The notes under the pieces were generated by a model. The model made no database searches. It was not told where the DNA came from and saw nothing but the letters and a program-made list of their open reading frames with translations. Positions 35,936-44,291 of a DNA stretch of 46,526 bases are shown here, in pieces. The stretch covers positions 1-46,526 of the forward strand of contig CALDHM010000039.1 in NCBI GenBank assembly GCA_937941455.1, read 5' to 3'. Source of the stretch: an uncultured Pirellulaceae bacterium (lineage in GTDB: Bacteria; Planctomycetota; Planctomycetia; Pirellulales; Pirellulaceae). Positions within the stretch are counted from its first letter, which is position 1. Each line of letters opens with the position of its first letter. Position numbers and translations under genes: made by a program.

Positions 35936-36376
35936 TTATGCCGATTTCCGCTGGCGCACGGTCTTTTTCTGCAACGCGTATTGCAGGGGCTGGTTATCGG
36001 TCGTCACAACCTGGGCACCGATCCGGCGATCGAGATTAACGATGATTGGAGCCCTTAAATTCAAGGTCAGAGTATCTCCATCGCGTCCGACGACGGCCAG
36101 TACATAAGCATGCTCGTTGCTATCGAGCATCAACGCTTCGATGTCAGCTTGAGCCATCCGCACGCGATAATCCTTCACGAATCGCCGCGGCGAAACGACC
36201 GGCAAGGCCGTTTCTGGTTTTTGAATACTTTGTAACCAAGCCACGGAGGAGTTTTCCGCGTCTGCCAGCAGAACCCAATGGCGACACTGCTCAAACCCGA
36301 ATATCCCCTGCCGGAAGAATAGGATATCTTCCGGTTCAATATCGATGGCATCAAATCGAGTGGTTTGAATTTTCAT
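35936..36376 (-). CDS. fliW: flagellar assembly factor FliW
   Basis: A 146-residue protein with KIQTTRFDAIDIEPEDILFF, GIFGFEQCRHWVLLAD (the conserved 'G..GFE....y.l'), FLQSIQ-like WLQSIQKPETALPVV and the C-terminal NLRAPIIVNLDRRIGAQVV. FliW binds and inhibits CsrA and is released when it binds flagellin, coupling flagellin level to translation. The ATG at 36376 (MKIQTT) is preferred to an upstream start because the family begins here. The nearby csrA gene fits. Confidence 0.92.
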   Translation of the reverse strand: MKIQTTRFDAIDIEPEDILFFRQGIFGFEQCRHWVLLADAENSSVAWLQSIQKPETALPVVSPRRFVKDYRVRMAQADIEALMLDSNEHAYVLAVVGRDGDTLTLNLRAPIIVNLDRRIGAQVVTTDNQPLQYALQKKTVRQRKSA

Positions 36377-36692
36377 GGATGTTCCGCCAACATATTTTGG
36401 AAGGCAGCCGTCTGGCAGCAACGTGGATCAATTGGATTATCGGAATTTGACGAGCCTGCGGATTAGGTAAATTTTGTGAATCGACTCGCCAGCGTGGCCA
36501 GCTTGCAGCGAAATCGCCACCAGCGGGAAATTTGCAGAAATTTCCCTGAAAAATGAGAACTCATGTCCTGGCGTCGACAAAGTTCGTCTCGACTCGACAA
36601 CGGCAAAACGGATAAGATAAACCGAAGAATGATTCCATCGCGATAACGCGGTTCCACCAACCTAATTTCCCAAGCCAGACCAACACGACACC
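36377..36692. other. divergent intergenic region, nothing recognised
   Basis: About 315 bases between fliW (minus) and the PDZ protein (plus). It must hold promoters for both directions, but none stands out. Confidence 0.4.
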
Positions 36693-38291
36693 ATGCATTG
36701 CCAGCCAATTCGCCATCTTGATTGTTGGGCCAGTTTGGTCTGGTTGCCAATCCTAGTCGGCCTGACCTGCGGTTGGCATGACGGGGTAGCGGTTTTGGCC
36801 TGCCAAACAGGAGAGGAAGACGTCGCGGCGCTGGTGGTTCGGCTCGACGATCGCCGCTTTGCCGTGCGAAAAATGGCCATGGACGAACTGGCTCGCCGCG
36901 GTCCAGAAACTCTCGAAACTCTGCTGATGCAATTTGATGAAATGAGCCCCGAGGCCAGTTGGCGAATGCTCAAGATCGTCGAGACCATCGGTCTGGCTGG
37001 GGACGAAGCGGCTTTCATCAAATCGGCCGCCATTCTGCGAACGCTGTCCCACGATCCTCGCATTGACGAGAAACTGCAAGACTACGAAGCCAAATGGAAG
37101 ATCAGCCAAACAACCCTTGCCGCACAGCACTTGCAACAATTGGGCGCGCGGCTCGTGCTCAGCGATGACCAGATGGATGGTTTCGGCCAAATCATGATGA
37201 TCGAGCCACAATTCGGCGTGATTGCCGAACAAAATGCTGTCCCCGATCCCAAGGCGGTCACCCCATCCGCCAAAAGGTTGTCGAGCGACGAAAAACGGAA
37301 ACAACTCGAACAAATCTTCCGCGGTGATGTGTCCAGCAACTTTCGCTTGGCGTTTCCTAACAAACTTGCCACGGCCGATCGAACTCATGACCGCCGCAAC
37401 TTCGTCTTGATCAATCAACAATTAGCGCAACGGCGGATTTTACTGGCCAACGGCCTGATGGTGGGCAATCAAGATGGCGAATCGATCACACTCGACCGAA
37501 ATTGGCGCGGAGCGGCAGAGGATTTCCACAAGGTCACGTCGATTCACGGATTGACGACAGTCGTCTTCGGCGACATCGCGCTGACCGGCGATTACATCAC
37601 GCCTCTCCAGCGCATGAGCAACCTGACTCGCCTTCGTCTGGAAGGCACGACGGTCGGTGACGATGTCCTGCCGGAACTTGAAAAATTACCCTCCCTGACG
37701 GCGATCGAAGTTTTGAAAACTGAGGTGCCTCCTGGTTTCTTTCCCGTGCTGGCCGCGATTCGCGACCTCTCGGAAATCGTGCTCGAGTTGCCGCAGAATT
37801 TACAGTCGACTTGGTGGCAACATTGCTCGAATCTCAAGTCTCTGACCAGTCTTGTGCTGCGGAGAATGAAACTGGAAGACGAGCACTTTGAACTGCTGGC
37901 CAACATGCGTTCCCTGGGGACAGTCTTTCTCGAAGGCTGCTCCTTCAACATCCGCACCTACAAAGAGTTCAAGCGCACGCACCCCGAACTGAATATCGAA
38001 TTCGTACCCAAAGCCTATTTGGGTGTCCGTTCCGATTTCGGCGCAAATCAAAATATGCGGCCTTGCATCATCGGCGAGGTGGTTGCCGGAACCGGTGCCG
38101 CGGAGGCGGGGATGCAAACCGGCGACATCGTTTTGCAAATCGCCGGACAGGATATCGAGGTTTTCGAGGATCTTCGGTTAATCGTGGCACAGTACGATGC
38201 CAACCAAGAAGTCGATGTCGTCGTGCAGCGAGGAAACGAACGAATTAACCTACGCATCCGCTTGGGAGACCGCTCGGCAATCAACCAGTAG
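36693..38291 (+). CDS. secreted HEAT/leucine-rich/PDZ protein
   Basis: A 532-residue exported protein. The N-terminus is a signal peptide-like segment (LVWLPILVGLTCGW) with a Cys that could be lipidated or not. Residues ~42-130 form HEAT-like helical repeats (LVVRLDDRRFAVRKMAMDEL). Residues ~280-430 have leucine-rich repeats (LTTVVFGDIALTGDYI; LTRLRLEGTTVGDDVLPELEKLPSL; LTSLVLRRMKLEDEHFELL). Residues ~440-525 are a PDZ domain (IIGEVVAGTGAAEAGMQTGD). No protease domain is attached. The three interaction modules suggest a scaffold in the periplasm. The ATG at 36693 lacks a ribosome-binding site. Confidence 0.8.
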   Translation: MHCQPIRHLDCWASLVWLPILVGLTCGWHDGVAVLACQTGEEDVAALVVRLDDRRFAVRKMAMDELARRGPETLETLLMQFDEMSPEASWRMLKIVETIGLAGDEAAFIKSAAILRTLSHDPRIDEKLQDYEAKWKISQTTLAAQHLQQLGARLVLSDDQMDGFGQIMMIEPQFGVIAEQNAVPDPKAVTPSAKRLSSDEKRKQLEQIFRGDVSSNFRLAFPNKLATADRTHDRRNFVLINQQLAQRRILLANGLMVGNQDGESITLDRNWRGAAEDFHKVTSIHGLTTVVFGDIALTGDYITPLQRMSNLTRLRLEGTTVGDDVLPELEKLPSLTAIEVLKTEVPPGFFPVLAAIRDLSEIVLELPQNLQSTWWQHCSNLKSLTSLVLRRMKLEDEHFELLANMRSLGTVFLEGCSFNIRTYKEFKRTHPELNIEFVPKAYLGVRSDFGANQNMRPCIIGEVVAGTGAAEAGMQTGDIVLQIAGQDIEVFEDLRLIVAQYDANQEVDVVVQRGNERINLRIRLGDRSAINQ

Positions 38292-38380
38292 ACCGGGGGT
38301 TCATCGATTCGACCGAAATGCGCCAGGCTGTCGCGTGAACTTGACATGAAGTTGATAGCCCGGCGTTGCCCGATACTATT

Positions 38381-38460
38381 GGCAGGAACGCGTTAGCGTC
38401 CGGTTTTCGGAGAAACAGCGGGCTGGTGCCCTGCGGCTTGAAGGTTTTCGGCACATTGCC
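38381..38460. repeat. dispersed repeat family 1, copy 4 (inverted, short)
   Basis: AGGAACGCGTTAGCGTCCGG, then TTTTCGGAGAAACAGCGGGC and GGTTTTCGGCACATTGCC. It is about 80 bases long because one outer arm is missing. It lies between the convergent PDZ-protein and DUF420 genes and might serve as a shared terminator. Confidence 0.7.
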
Positions 38461-38502
38461 AAGTCGCTGGGCCTCCAGCGTCGCCTCCGTTGCAAATCCA
38501 AA

Positions 38503-38976
38503 TCACGCGACAAAGCTCACCCAATAAAAAATCCAACCCGTCACGGCTGTCATCAGCATGAACCATGTGCCGACCCAACCTAGGCGATGGTGAAAGCGGC
38601 GATGCGTAAGATTTTCAAAATTCGCGCCCATGCTTCGCAGGGCCATCACAACTAGCGCGGCCCATAGAAATAAAGTGGGCACAGCAAAGGACAAATGGAT
38701 CCACAACCAGCGATCCACCCAGCCGCTGGCATAGTAGATCGACTTCGACGCTTGCGCTCGCCAGTCGGAAATAAACCGCATGTCGATCTCGAATAAGACG
38801 ATCACGATCAACAACGCGACAGCCAAAACCAATTGAACAGTGCGATGGCCGCGATAGGCTTGTTTGAAACGGGCCAAATAAACACTGAACAGCAACACCA
38901 ACGTCACCGCGATCATCGCCAAGGCGACTACATCCAACATCCACGTGGCGCGCGTCGGCAAAATTCCCGAATTCAT
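38503..38976 (-). CDS. DUF420 membrane protein
   Basis: A 157-residue protein with four membrane helices and the conserved residues of DUF420 (YozB-like): KQAYRGHRTVQL near residue 40, FISDWR, YYASGWVDRWLWIHLSFAVPTL with a conserved His, and the C-terminal HRRFHHRLGWVGTW with several His. These histidines could bind haem or copper, and family genes are often beside cytochrome oxidase assembly genes, but none is in view here. ATG 38976 follows ACGGGG. Confidence 0.85.
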   Translation of the reverse strand: MNSGILPTRATWMLDVVALAMIAVTLVLLFSVYLARFKQAYRGHRTVQLVLAVALLIVIVLFEIDMRFISDWRAQASKSIYYASGWVDRWLWIHLSFAVPTLFLWAALVVMALRSMGANFENLTHRRFHHRLGWVGTWFMLMTAVTGWIFYWVSFVA

Positions 38977-39250
38977 AGTCCCCGTCTGTCTAATTGCGAA
39001 CTGGTCTTCGAAGTTTCAAGAATATAGATATTCGCTCCCCTTTGGCAACATCGCAAGTGAGAAAATCAGGGTGAAGCATCCCAACAAATACGAAGATCGC
39101 ACCCCAGAGCGATGATTGCCCTCGACCACTCTCGACCAGGCGTTGTGCTAAACTCAGCCGGAAGGCACCAGGGTTCGGTTTTCGTGACAACTGCGGGAAA
39201 GTGCCCGTCTTCGTGCGGGCTCTCTTCACTGGCGGGTTCTCCTAACAACC
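38977..39250. other. intergenic region, nothing recognised
   Basis: Between the DUF420 gene start and the repeat at 39251. No supported gene. Confidence 0.35.
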
Positions 39251-39331
39251 AGTAGCCGGAACGCGTTAGCGTCTGGTTTTCTCGACAGCCATGTGATCGT
39301 ACCTGGCGCCGACAGGTTTTGGCTCAAGGCC
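39251..39331. repeat. dispersed repeat family 1, copy 5 (inverted)
   Basis: TAGCCGGAACGCGTTAGCGT followed by CTGGTTTTCTCGACAGCC and GACAGGTTTTGGCTCAAGGCC. The central hairpin is more diverged than in the other copies. It lies about 120 bases upstream of tRNA-Leu. Confidence 0.65.
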
Positions 39332-39453
39332 CCGTTTTTTTGGAACAAAAATCTGACCAGCGACGGGAAAACGCGAGCCAAATTCGTTTTTTGGCCTCTC
39401 CTTACACGCACGGTACCAGAATATCGACGAATCGCTAGAATATGTCGATTCGC

Positions 39454-39537
39454 GGCCGGGTGGCGGAATGGCAGACGCTCAGGACTTAAAATCCTGTGCC
39501 CGTTAAGGGCGTGCGGGTTCGAGTCCCGCTCCGGCTA
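39454..39537 (+). tRNA. tRNA-Leu (anticodon TAA)
   Basis: An 84-base class II tRNA. Acceptor arms GGCCGGG / TCCGGCT pair with G-U at both ends; the D arm is GCGGAATGGCAGACGC; stem CAGGA/TCCTG holds loop CTTAAAA with anticodon TAA; a long variable arm (TGCCCGTTAAGGGCG) precedes the T arm GCGGGTTCGAGTCCCGC. Discriminator A, CCA not encoded. Confidence 0.93.
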
Positions 39538-39763
39538 CTGGCAATGTCTTAGCGCGGACTTGCCCTCATATCATTGACCAGTACGTCGACCTGCGGTTGC
39601 CGCGATCGTCGAACATTGACGCAAACCAGCTTGCCGGTCAGTCGCTCCTCATTGACCGGCCGATCCAATTCGGCGATAATTTTACCTTGAGAAGTCGATG
39701 CTTATTTGCTGGATTTGCCTTGCGAGTTGTCGATTCACCGGCAAACCGCAGCTTTCAATTGAT

Positions 39764-39838
39764 CGGGGCGTAGCTCAGCCTGGCTAGAGCGCTACGTTCG
39801 GGACGTAGAGGCCGGAGGTTCAAATCCTCTCGCCCCGA
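39764..39838 (+). tRNA. tRNA-Pro (anticodon CGG)
   Basis: A 75-base cloverleaf. Acceptor arms CGGGGCG / CGCCCCG are perfect; D arm GCTCAGCCTGGCTAGAGC; anticodon stem CTACG/CGTAG with loop TTCGGGA, anticodon CGG; T arm GGAGGTTCAAATCCTC. Discriminator A, CCA not encoded. A family 1 repeat begins 6 bases after its end. Confidence 0.95.
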
Positions 39839-39844
39839 CTGTTA

Positions 39845-39953
39845 GACTAGGCTTTGTGCCAAAACACAGCAGCCGCAGGGCGCTAGCCCGCGGTTCTCCC
39901 AAAAACCGGAAGCTAGGGCGTTCCGGCTAATCGTTTGGGGACAAATCCTAGTC
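39845..39953. repeat. dispersed repeat family 1, copy 6
   Basis: The longest copy, 109 bases, with outer arms GACTAGGCTTTGTGCC and GGGACAAATCCTAGTC that pair at 14 of 16 positions. It lies directly downstream of tRNA-Pro and 36 bases before the DUF3088 start, so it separates, and may terminate, the tRNA transcript. Confidence 0.8.
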
Positions 39954-39988
39954 GAAGGATTGAATCTGAATTCGGGGTACGCGGGAAA

Positions 39989-40336
39989 ATGGCCCGAGAT
40001 ATTTTGTATCTGCTCAAGGAAGATTTCCCGGACGGGCCGGGATTGCCCTACTATTGCCCTGACTGTGCCCAAATCACGGGAGTGTTAGCTTACTTTCCCC
40101 GCCTGCGGCATCAACTGGACATCCGTTATGTCGATTACCCGCGGCCGCGAACGGAAATCGTCGAACTGATCGGCGAAAAAAATCAGAATTGCCCCGTCCT
40201 GATCCTCGCCGCTGCTCCCTGGCCCCAAGCGAGCGAGTGGGTAACTGGCGAGTTTAACGGACGAAAATTCCTTTCGGGGGCCAAGGCCATCGGTCACTAT
40301 TGGTCGATCGTCCACGGAATCTCGCGACCGCATTGA
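39989..40336 (+). CDS. DUF3088 thioredoxin-fold-like protein
   Basis: A 115-residue protein matching the DUF3088 pattern: RDILYLLKEDFPD, the Cys pair in YYCPDCAQITGVLAYFP, VDYPRPRTEIVELIGEKNQN, CPVLIL. The fold is likely thioredoxin/glutathione S-transferase-like, with CPDC in the position of a redox motif. Substrate unknown. ATG 39989 (MARDILY) follows GCGGGAA; an earlier frame start would lie in the repeat. Confidence 0.8.
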   Translation: MARDILYLLKEDFPDGPGLPYYCPDCAQITGVLAYFPRLRHQLDIRYVDYPRPRTEIVELIGEKNQNCPVLILAAAPWPQASEWVTGEFNGRKFLSGAKAIGHYWSIVHGISRPH

Positions 40337-40803
40337 GCGACCATTTCTACAACTATTCACCCCATTTTGAACGCCACCAGTCGCGCCTTGCTACGTTTCC
40401 CGCCGCGAATTTGGCCGATTGATGAAGGATTCAACGTAGCATGCGCAGCGCCGAATTCGCTAAGGTTCGCGGTTGAATGTCGAGAATTTGCGATTGTGAA
40501 CGGTCACCTTTGAACCGCCCCCTTTCCGTCCCTTCCGTCCCGCTGGGTTCTCTCCTCGCGCTAAGCGAGCGACATCGCACAATGGCAAAAGCGAGTTGCG
40601 GCAACGTCGCCCGTTAGCAATAGCTGGACGGAGACCATTGCTGGATGAGTTATCAACCCCCGAAGCGTTGCCGAGGGAACCCCAGTCCTGAAACTTTTTC
40701 GGAATTTCCCCTTGTCACCGACCAAGTGATCCTGCAATGTCTGATGTTGAAAGAGGCAGAGCCCAATGAGCTTGGCCAGGCTTTTTGCCTTAAACTTCGA
40801 GCT
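40337..40803. other. intergenic region, nothing recognised
   Basis: Start of an 835-base gene-free stretch before the convergent subtilase gene. A run of C/T-rich sequence (40505-40550) is visible; no gene is supported. Confidence 0.35.
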
Positions 40804-40862
40804 TATCCCAAAACCAGCCCTCGCTTACGCTTCGGGCTACGGACGCCTTCGGTTTTGGGATA
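40804..40862. repeat. repeat family 2, copy 1, a nested hairpin
   Basis: TATCCCAAAACC (40804-40815) and GGTTTTGGGATA (40851-40862) are perfect inverted repeats. Inside, AGCCC and GGGCT form a second stem around TCGCTTACGCTTC. A related, diverged sequence occurs at 44995-45060. Confidence 0.65.
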
Positions 40863-40874
40863 GGTTCTTTTTTG

Positions 40875-40949
40875 CTGGAACTCACCAGTGTCCGGTTTTC
40901 GCGAGAACCGGCCAGCTAGTGCCCGGAGCGGCTGACGGGGTTTTGGCAG
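40875..40949. repeat. dispersed repeat family 1, copy 7 (inverted, short)
   Basis: AGTGTCCGGTTTTCGCGAGA and ACCGGCCAGCTAGTGCCCGG followed by GGGGTTTTGGCA. One outer arm is missing. It follows the family 2 repeat by 12 bases. Confidence 0.65.
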
Positions 40950-40973
40950 ACAGCTTGGTCGGTCAGCGCCCGT

Positions 40974-41084
40974 TTCAATCGAATCGTCAAAATTTTATCG
41001 CTTAAAAGCGCATGCCGTCCATCGCGGCTGTCTCGGTCGACCGAGATTCAATCGAATCGGCAAAATTTGTTGCTTGAAAGCAAC
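40974..41084. repeat. pair of direct repeats, each ending in a hairpin, around a 16-base palindrome
   Basis: TTCAATCGAATCGTCAAAAT (40974-40993) recurs as TTCAATCGAATCGGCAAAAT (41047-41066). Each is followed by TTT and a small hairpin with the same loop shape but compensating stems: CGCTTAAAAGCG in the first and GTTGCTTGAAAGCAAC in the second. Between them lies the perfect palindrome TCTCGGTCGACCGAGA (41031-41046). They are downstream of the subtilase gene (minus) and have no coding frame. Confidence 0.65.
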
Positions 41085-41171
41085 TGAACGTAGCGATCGT
41101 CGCCCTATGATGGACTCCCTAAATAATCCCAATTCTGGCGAGCGTGGCAACGTAAAAGTTCCGCCGTGCGC

Positions 41172-44066
41172 TTAGATTCGGCTAAAGGCCTCATCGAGTT
41201 CTGCGGTCGATACAGCTTTAATTTTGGAAGCGGCTTGATCGCCAAACATTTCAGCGAAAGCGACCGAACGATTACTGAGACCACTGGATCGGTTCGTTGC
41301 AGCGTTGGCGGTCGCTTGGGGTCGCGACCGGTTGACGGTGCCGCCAGTCACGTTGTGAGCAGCCTTGGTGCCGGTCCCTGCACGCGTCGCGCCGGGTTGG
41401 AGGCCAAAAGCGTGCCCGATCAATCCCAAGTTATTTTCCGCGGGTGGAGCCGTCATCGCAAACCGATCGTTTCCATGATTGCTCGGTGGGGCGGACATCG
41501 TTGAAAACCTCGGCATGCCCAACGGATTATCGATTACGACACCCGCAGGAAATGCCACGAAGCCGACGGTCTCCGGGGCGGTACGTTCGATTTCACGATC
41601 CCGCGACCGTTCTTCTTCAAGGTGGATCAACGCCGAGCGGTAACTCAGTTGCCGTTGCCGCACGATGGCCGGGTCGGCATCATTGAAGGTTTGCGTTTGT
41701 GCGAAAAACGCTGGGCGTGTCCCCGCGAAGGCAGGGTCGAAGTTGATGCGATGATCAAGGTGGGTCACTGCATTCGGGGTACGCCCTGCTAACAGGTCGC
41801 CTCCATTGGCTGTGAATCGGCCCGGTTCAAAGGCTACCCACGAAACTGTCTCAAAGGCATGGAATCCGTCTGCCCCCTCTTCCTCTTGCAAGCGCATCGA
41901 AAAACCGGTTTTTGTTACATTTCGTACGCGGACGATGACCGGAGAGCGCTCGTTCGCTGTGGTGACTTGGGCCAGCACGATGGGGACTTGATCGAAGTTC
42001 ACCGAACTGCCAAAGGAAACATCGCGGAAGGTGTGGTTGACCTGTGAGCGGCCAGCCATCAGTGTCGCCCCATTGTCGAGCGTATGTCGACCACGCTCGA
42101 ATACCATGTAGGGAACGTGTTCCATGCCGTGGATGCCGTCGAGATAGCTCCACTCTTCGACGCGGGCCTCGAAACTACCGCGAAAGGCTCCACTGCCCGA
42201 TCTGACATTTTGCACGCGGACAGTCATCGGATCATTTCGGTATCGCGAGGGAGTTCCCAAAATAACGACCGGATCCGAGTACCGGCGGCTGAAGGTAATG
42301 GTCCGCCAGTTGCTATTGAGCGGCAGGATTCTCGACTCACCCACGACACGTGGATCATCATTGATGATGGTTCCCGTGCCAATAGGATTGGCCAATCTGC
42401 CGTTTCGCGGTTGTGAAAGGACCACTCGGAATGTTTCATTTGGCTCATAAAAGTTATCGCCGATGATTTGTACGGTGATCGTTTTTGAGGTCTCGCCCGG
42501 TTGGAAAGTCAAGACACCACTGGTGGCCACAAAGTCTTCGCCGGCATTCGCCGTCCCATTTTGCGTTGCGTAATTTACACTCACAATGTCGGGCCAAGCT
42601 TCTGCCAGCGTGACAGTGAACGTCATGGGCTTAGTTCCCGAATTTCCCTCAACGACCGAAGCGTTGCCGATGAAAATGTCCGGGCCAACAGCGACGACGA
42701 GATTTTCCAAATTCAATCGTCCGCCCGTCGAGACTTTGCCGTCCAACGACGTCGTCGGCTCGGCGGAATCGATCAGAGCCTGGCGGATTTGAGCGGCCGT
42801 GGCATCGGGGTTGACCGCCGCGTATAGGGCAACCGCGCCGACTACGTGCGGTGCCGCCATGGACGTTCCATCGAAGGAAGCGTATTGGTTGTTCGGCTGT
42901 GTCGACCAAATGGCGGCACCGGGTGCCGCGATATGAACGGTGGTGGCTCCGTAATTGGAAAAACTCGCCAGGTTTCCTGAAGAAGCCAGTGCCGCGACCG
43001 TGACAATCGCATTGTATCCCGCCGACGCGGTCGTGTCGTAGTTCGCTGGGTATACGGGTGACGCATCATTGTCACTGGAGCTATTCCCGGCAGCGACGAT
43101 CGTTAAAATATCGGCCTGAGCCGCCCGTGTGATGGCATCGAATAAGGCCTGAGAATTTCCGACCGACCAGGACGCGTTGGCGGCCACAATGTTGATGCCA
43201 TGGCGAGTTTTCAAATCGGTGATGTAGTCGAACGATGAGATTGCGGCCGATGCGATCGGGAAGGCGGTGCCGATCCGCATGGCGATAATGTTGACATCCC
43301 AGTTCAGTCCGGCGATGCCGATCCCGTTGCCCCCTTTGGCGCCGATCGTGCCCGCGATGTGAGTTCCGTGGCCTTGCTGGTCCATCGGATCGCTGTTGTT
43401 ATTTTCAAAATTCCATCCGCGCACGTCGTCGATGAATCCGTTGCCGTCGTTATCAACTCCATCTTGCGGATCGAATGGGTTATTAAAAGCGTTCGGGTTC
43501 AAGTCGGGGTGGTTGTAATCAACACCGGTATCAATCACGGCGACATAAACATCCGTTGATCCGGTTGTGACGTTTTGCCAAATCTTTTCCGCTTGGGTAC
43601 CAAACTGATTTGTGGTCCCGTCCGGGCCGATCGGATTCGGGAGATCGTTGCTGTACGTCCCCCACAGGCGACCGTCCTCATACATCGGATCGTTGGCTAC
43701 CGCGTAAAATGAGCCGATGTAGTTTGGTTCAGCGAAGCGAACTCCAGGAATCATCTGCGCTTGCAGAATCCCTTCTTCGACCGTTTTTCCAACCAAGCGA
43801 ACTCGTTCGATGGCTCCCAGTCCGCGATCTTGCATGGGACGGGTGTGGATCGTCTCGATCGAGGTTGCGCCAAGGCTTGCGATCACGGCCTGGCGGAGCG
43901 ACGCACTTTGCGGTTGAAACTGGATCAGCAATTCGCCCGGCATGTACGCAGCCAGCACGCGGCGCGCCTCCAATTCCTCGTAGTGGATTGGCGTTTTCAG
44001 TTGCTCTCGTTGGCGAGCGGCAGTATTGACGCGATGATTGTGACGGCGAGAACGACGGCTTGGCAT
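41172..44066 (-). CDS. giant secreted subtilisin-like protease with Calx-beta and lectin-like repeats
   Basis: A 964-residue S8 protease. Residues 30-40 (EELEARRVLAA) carry the LExRxLLA-type N-terminal motif of large planctomycete exported proteins. A propeptide-like segment spans ~42-118. The triad is D179 (YVAVIDTGVDYNHPDL), H235 (GHGTHIAGTI) and S402 (FDGTSMAAPHVVGA), with the oxyanion Asn in VAAGNSSS. VDNDGNGFIDD near 205 looks calcium-binding. A Calx-beta domain follows at ~455-565 (DFVATSGVLTFQPGETSKTI), then three repeats (~574-842) shared with the metzincin near 19000. The tail is low-complexity Ala/Asn/Gly/Thr. ATG 44066 follows TTGGAG at 8 bases. Confidence 0.9.
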   Translation of the reverse strand: MPSRRSRRHNHRVNTAARQREQLKTPIHYEELEARRVLAAYMPGELLIQFQPQSASLRQAVIASLGATSIETIHTRPMQDRGLGAIERVRLVGKTVEEGILQAQMIPGVRFAEPNYIGSFYAVANDPMYEDGRLWGTYSNDLPNPIGPDGTTNQFGTQAEKIWQNVTTGSTDVYVAVIDTGVDYNHPDLNPNAFNNPFDPQDGVDNDGNGFIDDVRGWNFENNNSDPMDQQGHGTHIAGTIGAKGGNGIGIAGLNWDVNIIAMRIGTAFPIASAAISSFDYITDLKTRHGINIVAANASWSVGNSQALFDAITRAAQADILTIVAAGNSSSDNDASPVYPANYDTTASAGYNAIVTVAALASSGNLASFSNYGATTVHIAAPGAAIWSTQPNNQYASFDGTSMAAPHVVGAVALYAAVNPDATAAQIRQALIDSAEPTTSLDGKVSTGGRLNLENLVVAVGPDIFIGNASVVEGNSGTKPMTFTVTLAEAWPDIVSVNYATQNGTANAGEDFVATSGVLTFQPGETSKTITVQIIGDNFYEPNETFRVVLSQPRNGRLANPIGTGTIINDDPRVVGESRILPLNSNWRTITFSRRYSDPVVILGTPSRYRNDPMTVRVQNVRSGSGAFRGSFEARVEEWSYLDGIHGMEHVPYMVFERGRHTLDNGATLMAGRSQVNHTFRDVSFGSSVNFDQVPIVLAQVTTANERSPVIVRVRNVTKTGFSMRLQEEEGADGFHAFETVSWVAFEPGRFTANGGDLLAGRTPNAVTHLDHRINFDPAFAGTRPAFFAQTQTFNDADPAIVRQRQLSYRSALIHLEEERSRDREIERTAPETVGFVAFPAGVVIDNPLGMPRFSTMSAPPSNHGNDRFAMTAPPAENNLGLIGHAFGLQPGATRAGTGTKAAHNVTGGTVNRSRPQATANAATNRSSGLSNRSVAFAEMFGDQAASKIKAVSTAELDEAFSRI

Positions 44067-44172
44067 CGAAAGACTCCAACAAATAAACGCGATAAGACTC
44101 GAGAGGTCGGATCGAACTATTCGGCAAACTCCACAGATCAAGACGCGGCTGTTTGTCCAAATATTTGTCTTT

Positions 44173-44201
44173 AGTATAACCAATTTCTCAAGAAAACCCA
44201 A
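44173..44201 (-). promoter_or_regulatory. candidate promoter of the subtilase gene
   Basis: On the minus strand TTGGGT (44196-44201) and TATACT (44173-44178) are 17 bases apart. The start codon is about 100 bases downstream. The -35 matches only at TTG, so this is tentative. Confidence 0.35.
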
Positions 44202-44291
44202 CTTTGATTCGCGACCATTCGCGGTTTTTTTTAAGGCAATGAGGTACGATCAAGGCAGGTGATGGTCAAACCTTTCTAGCCCCGGCGAGCG

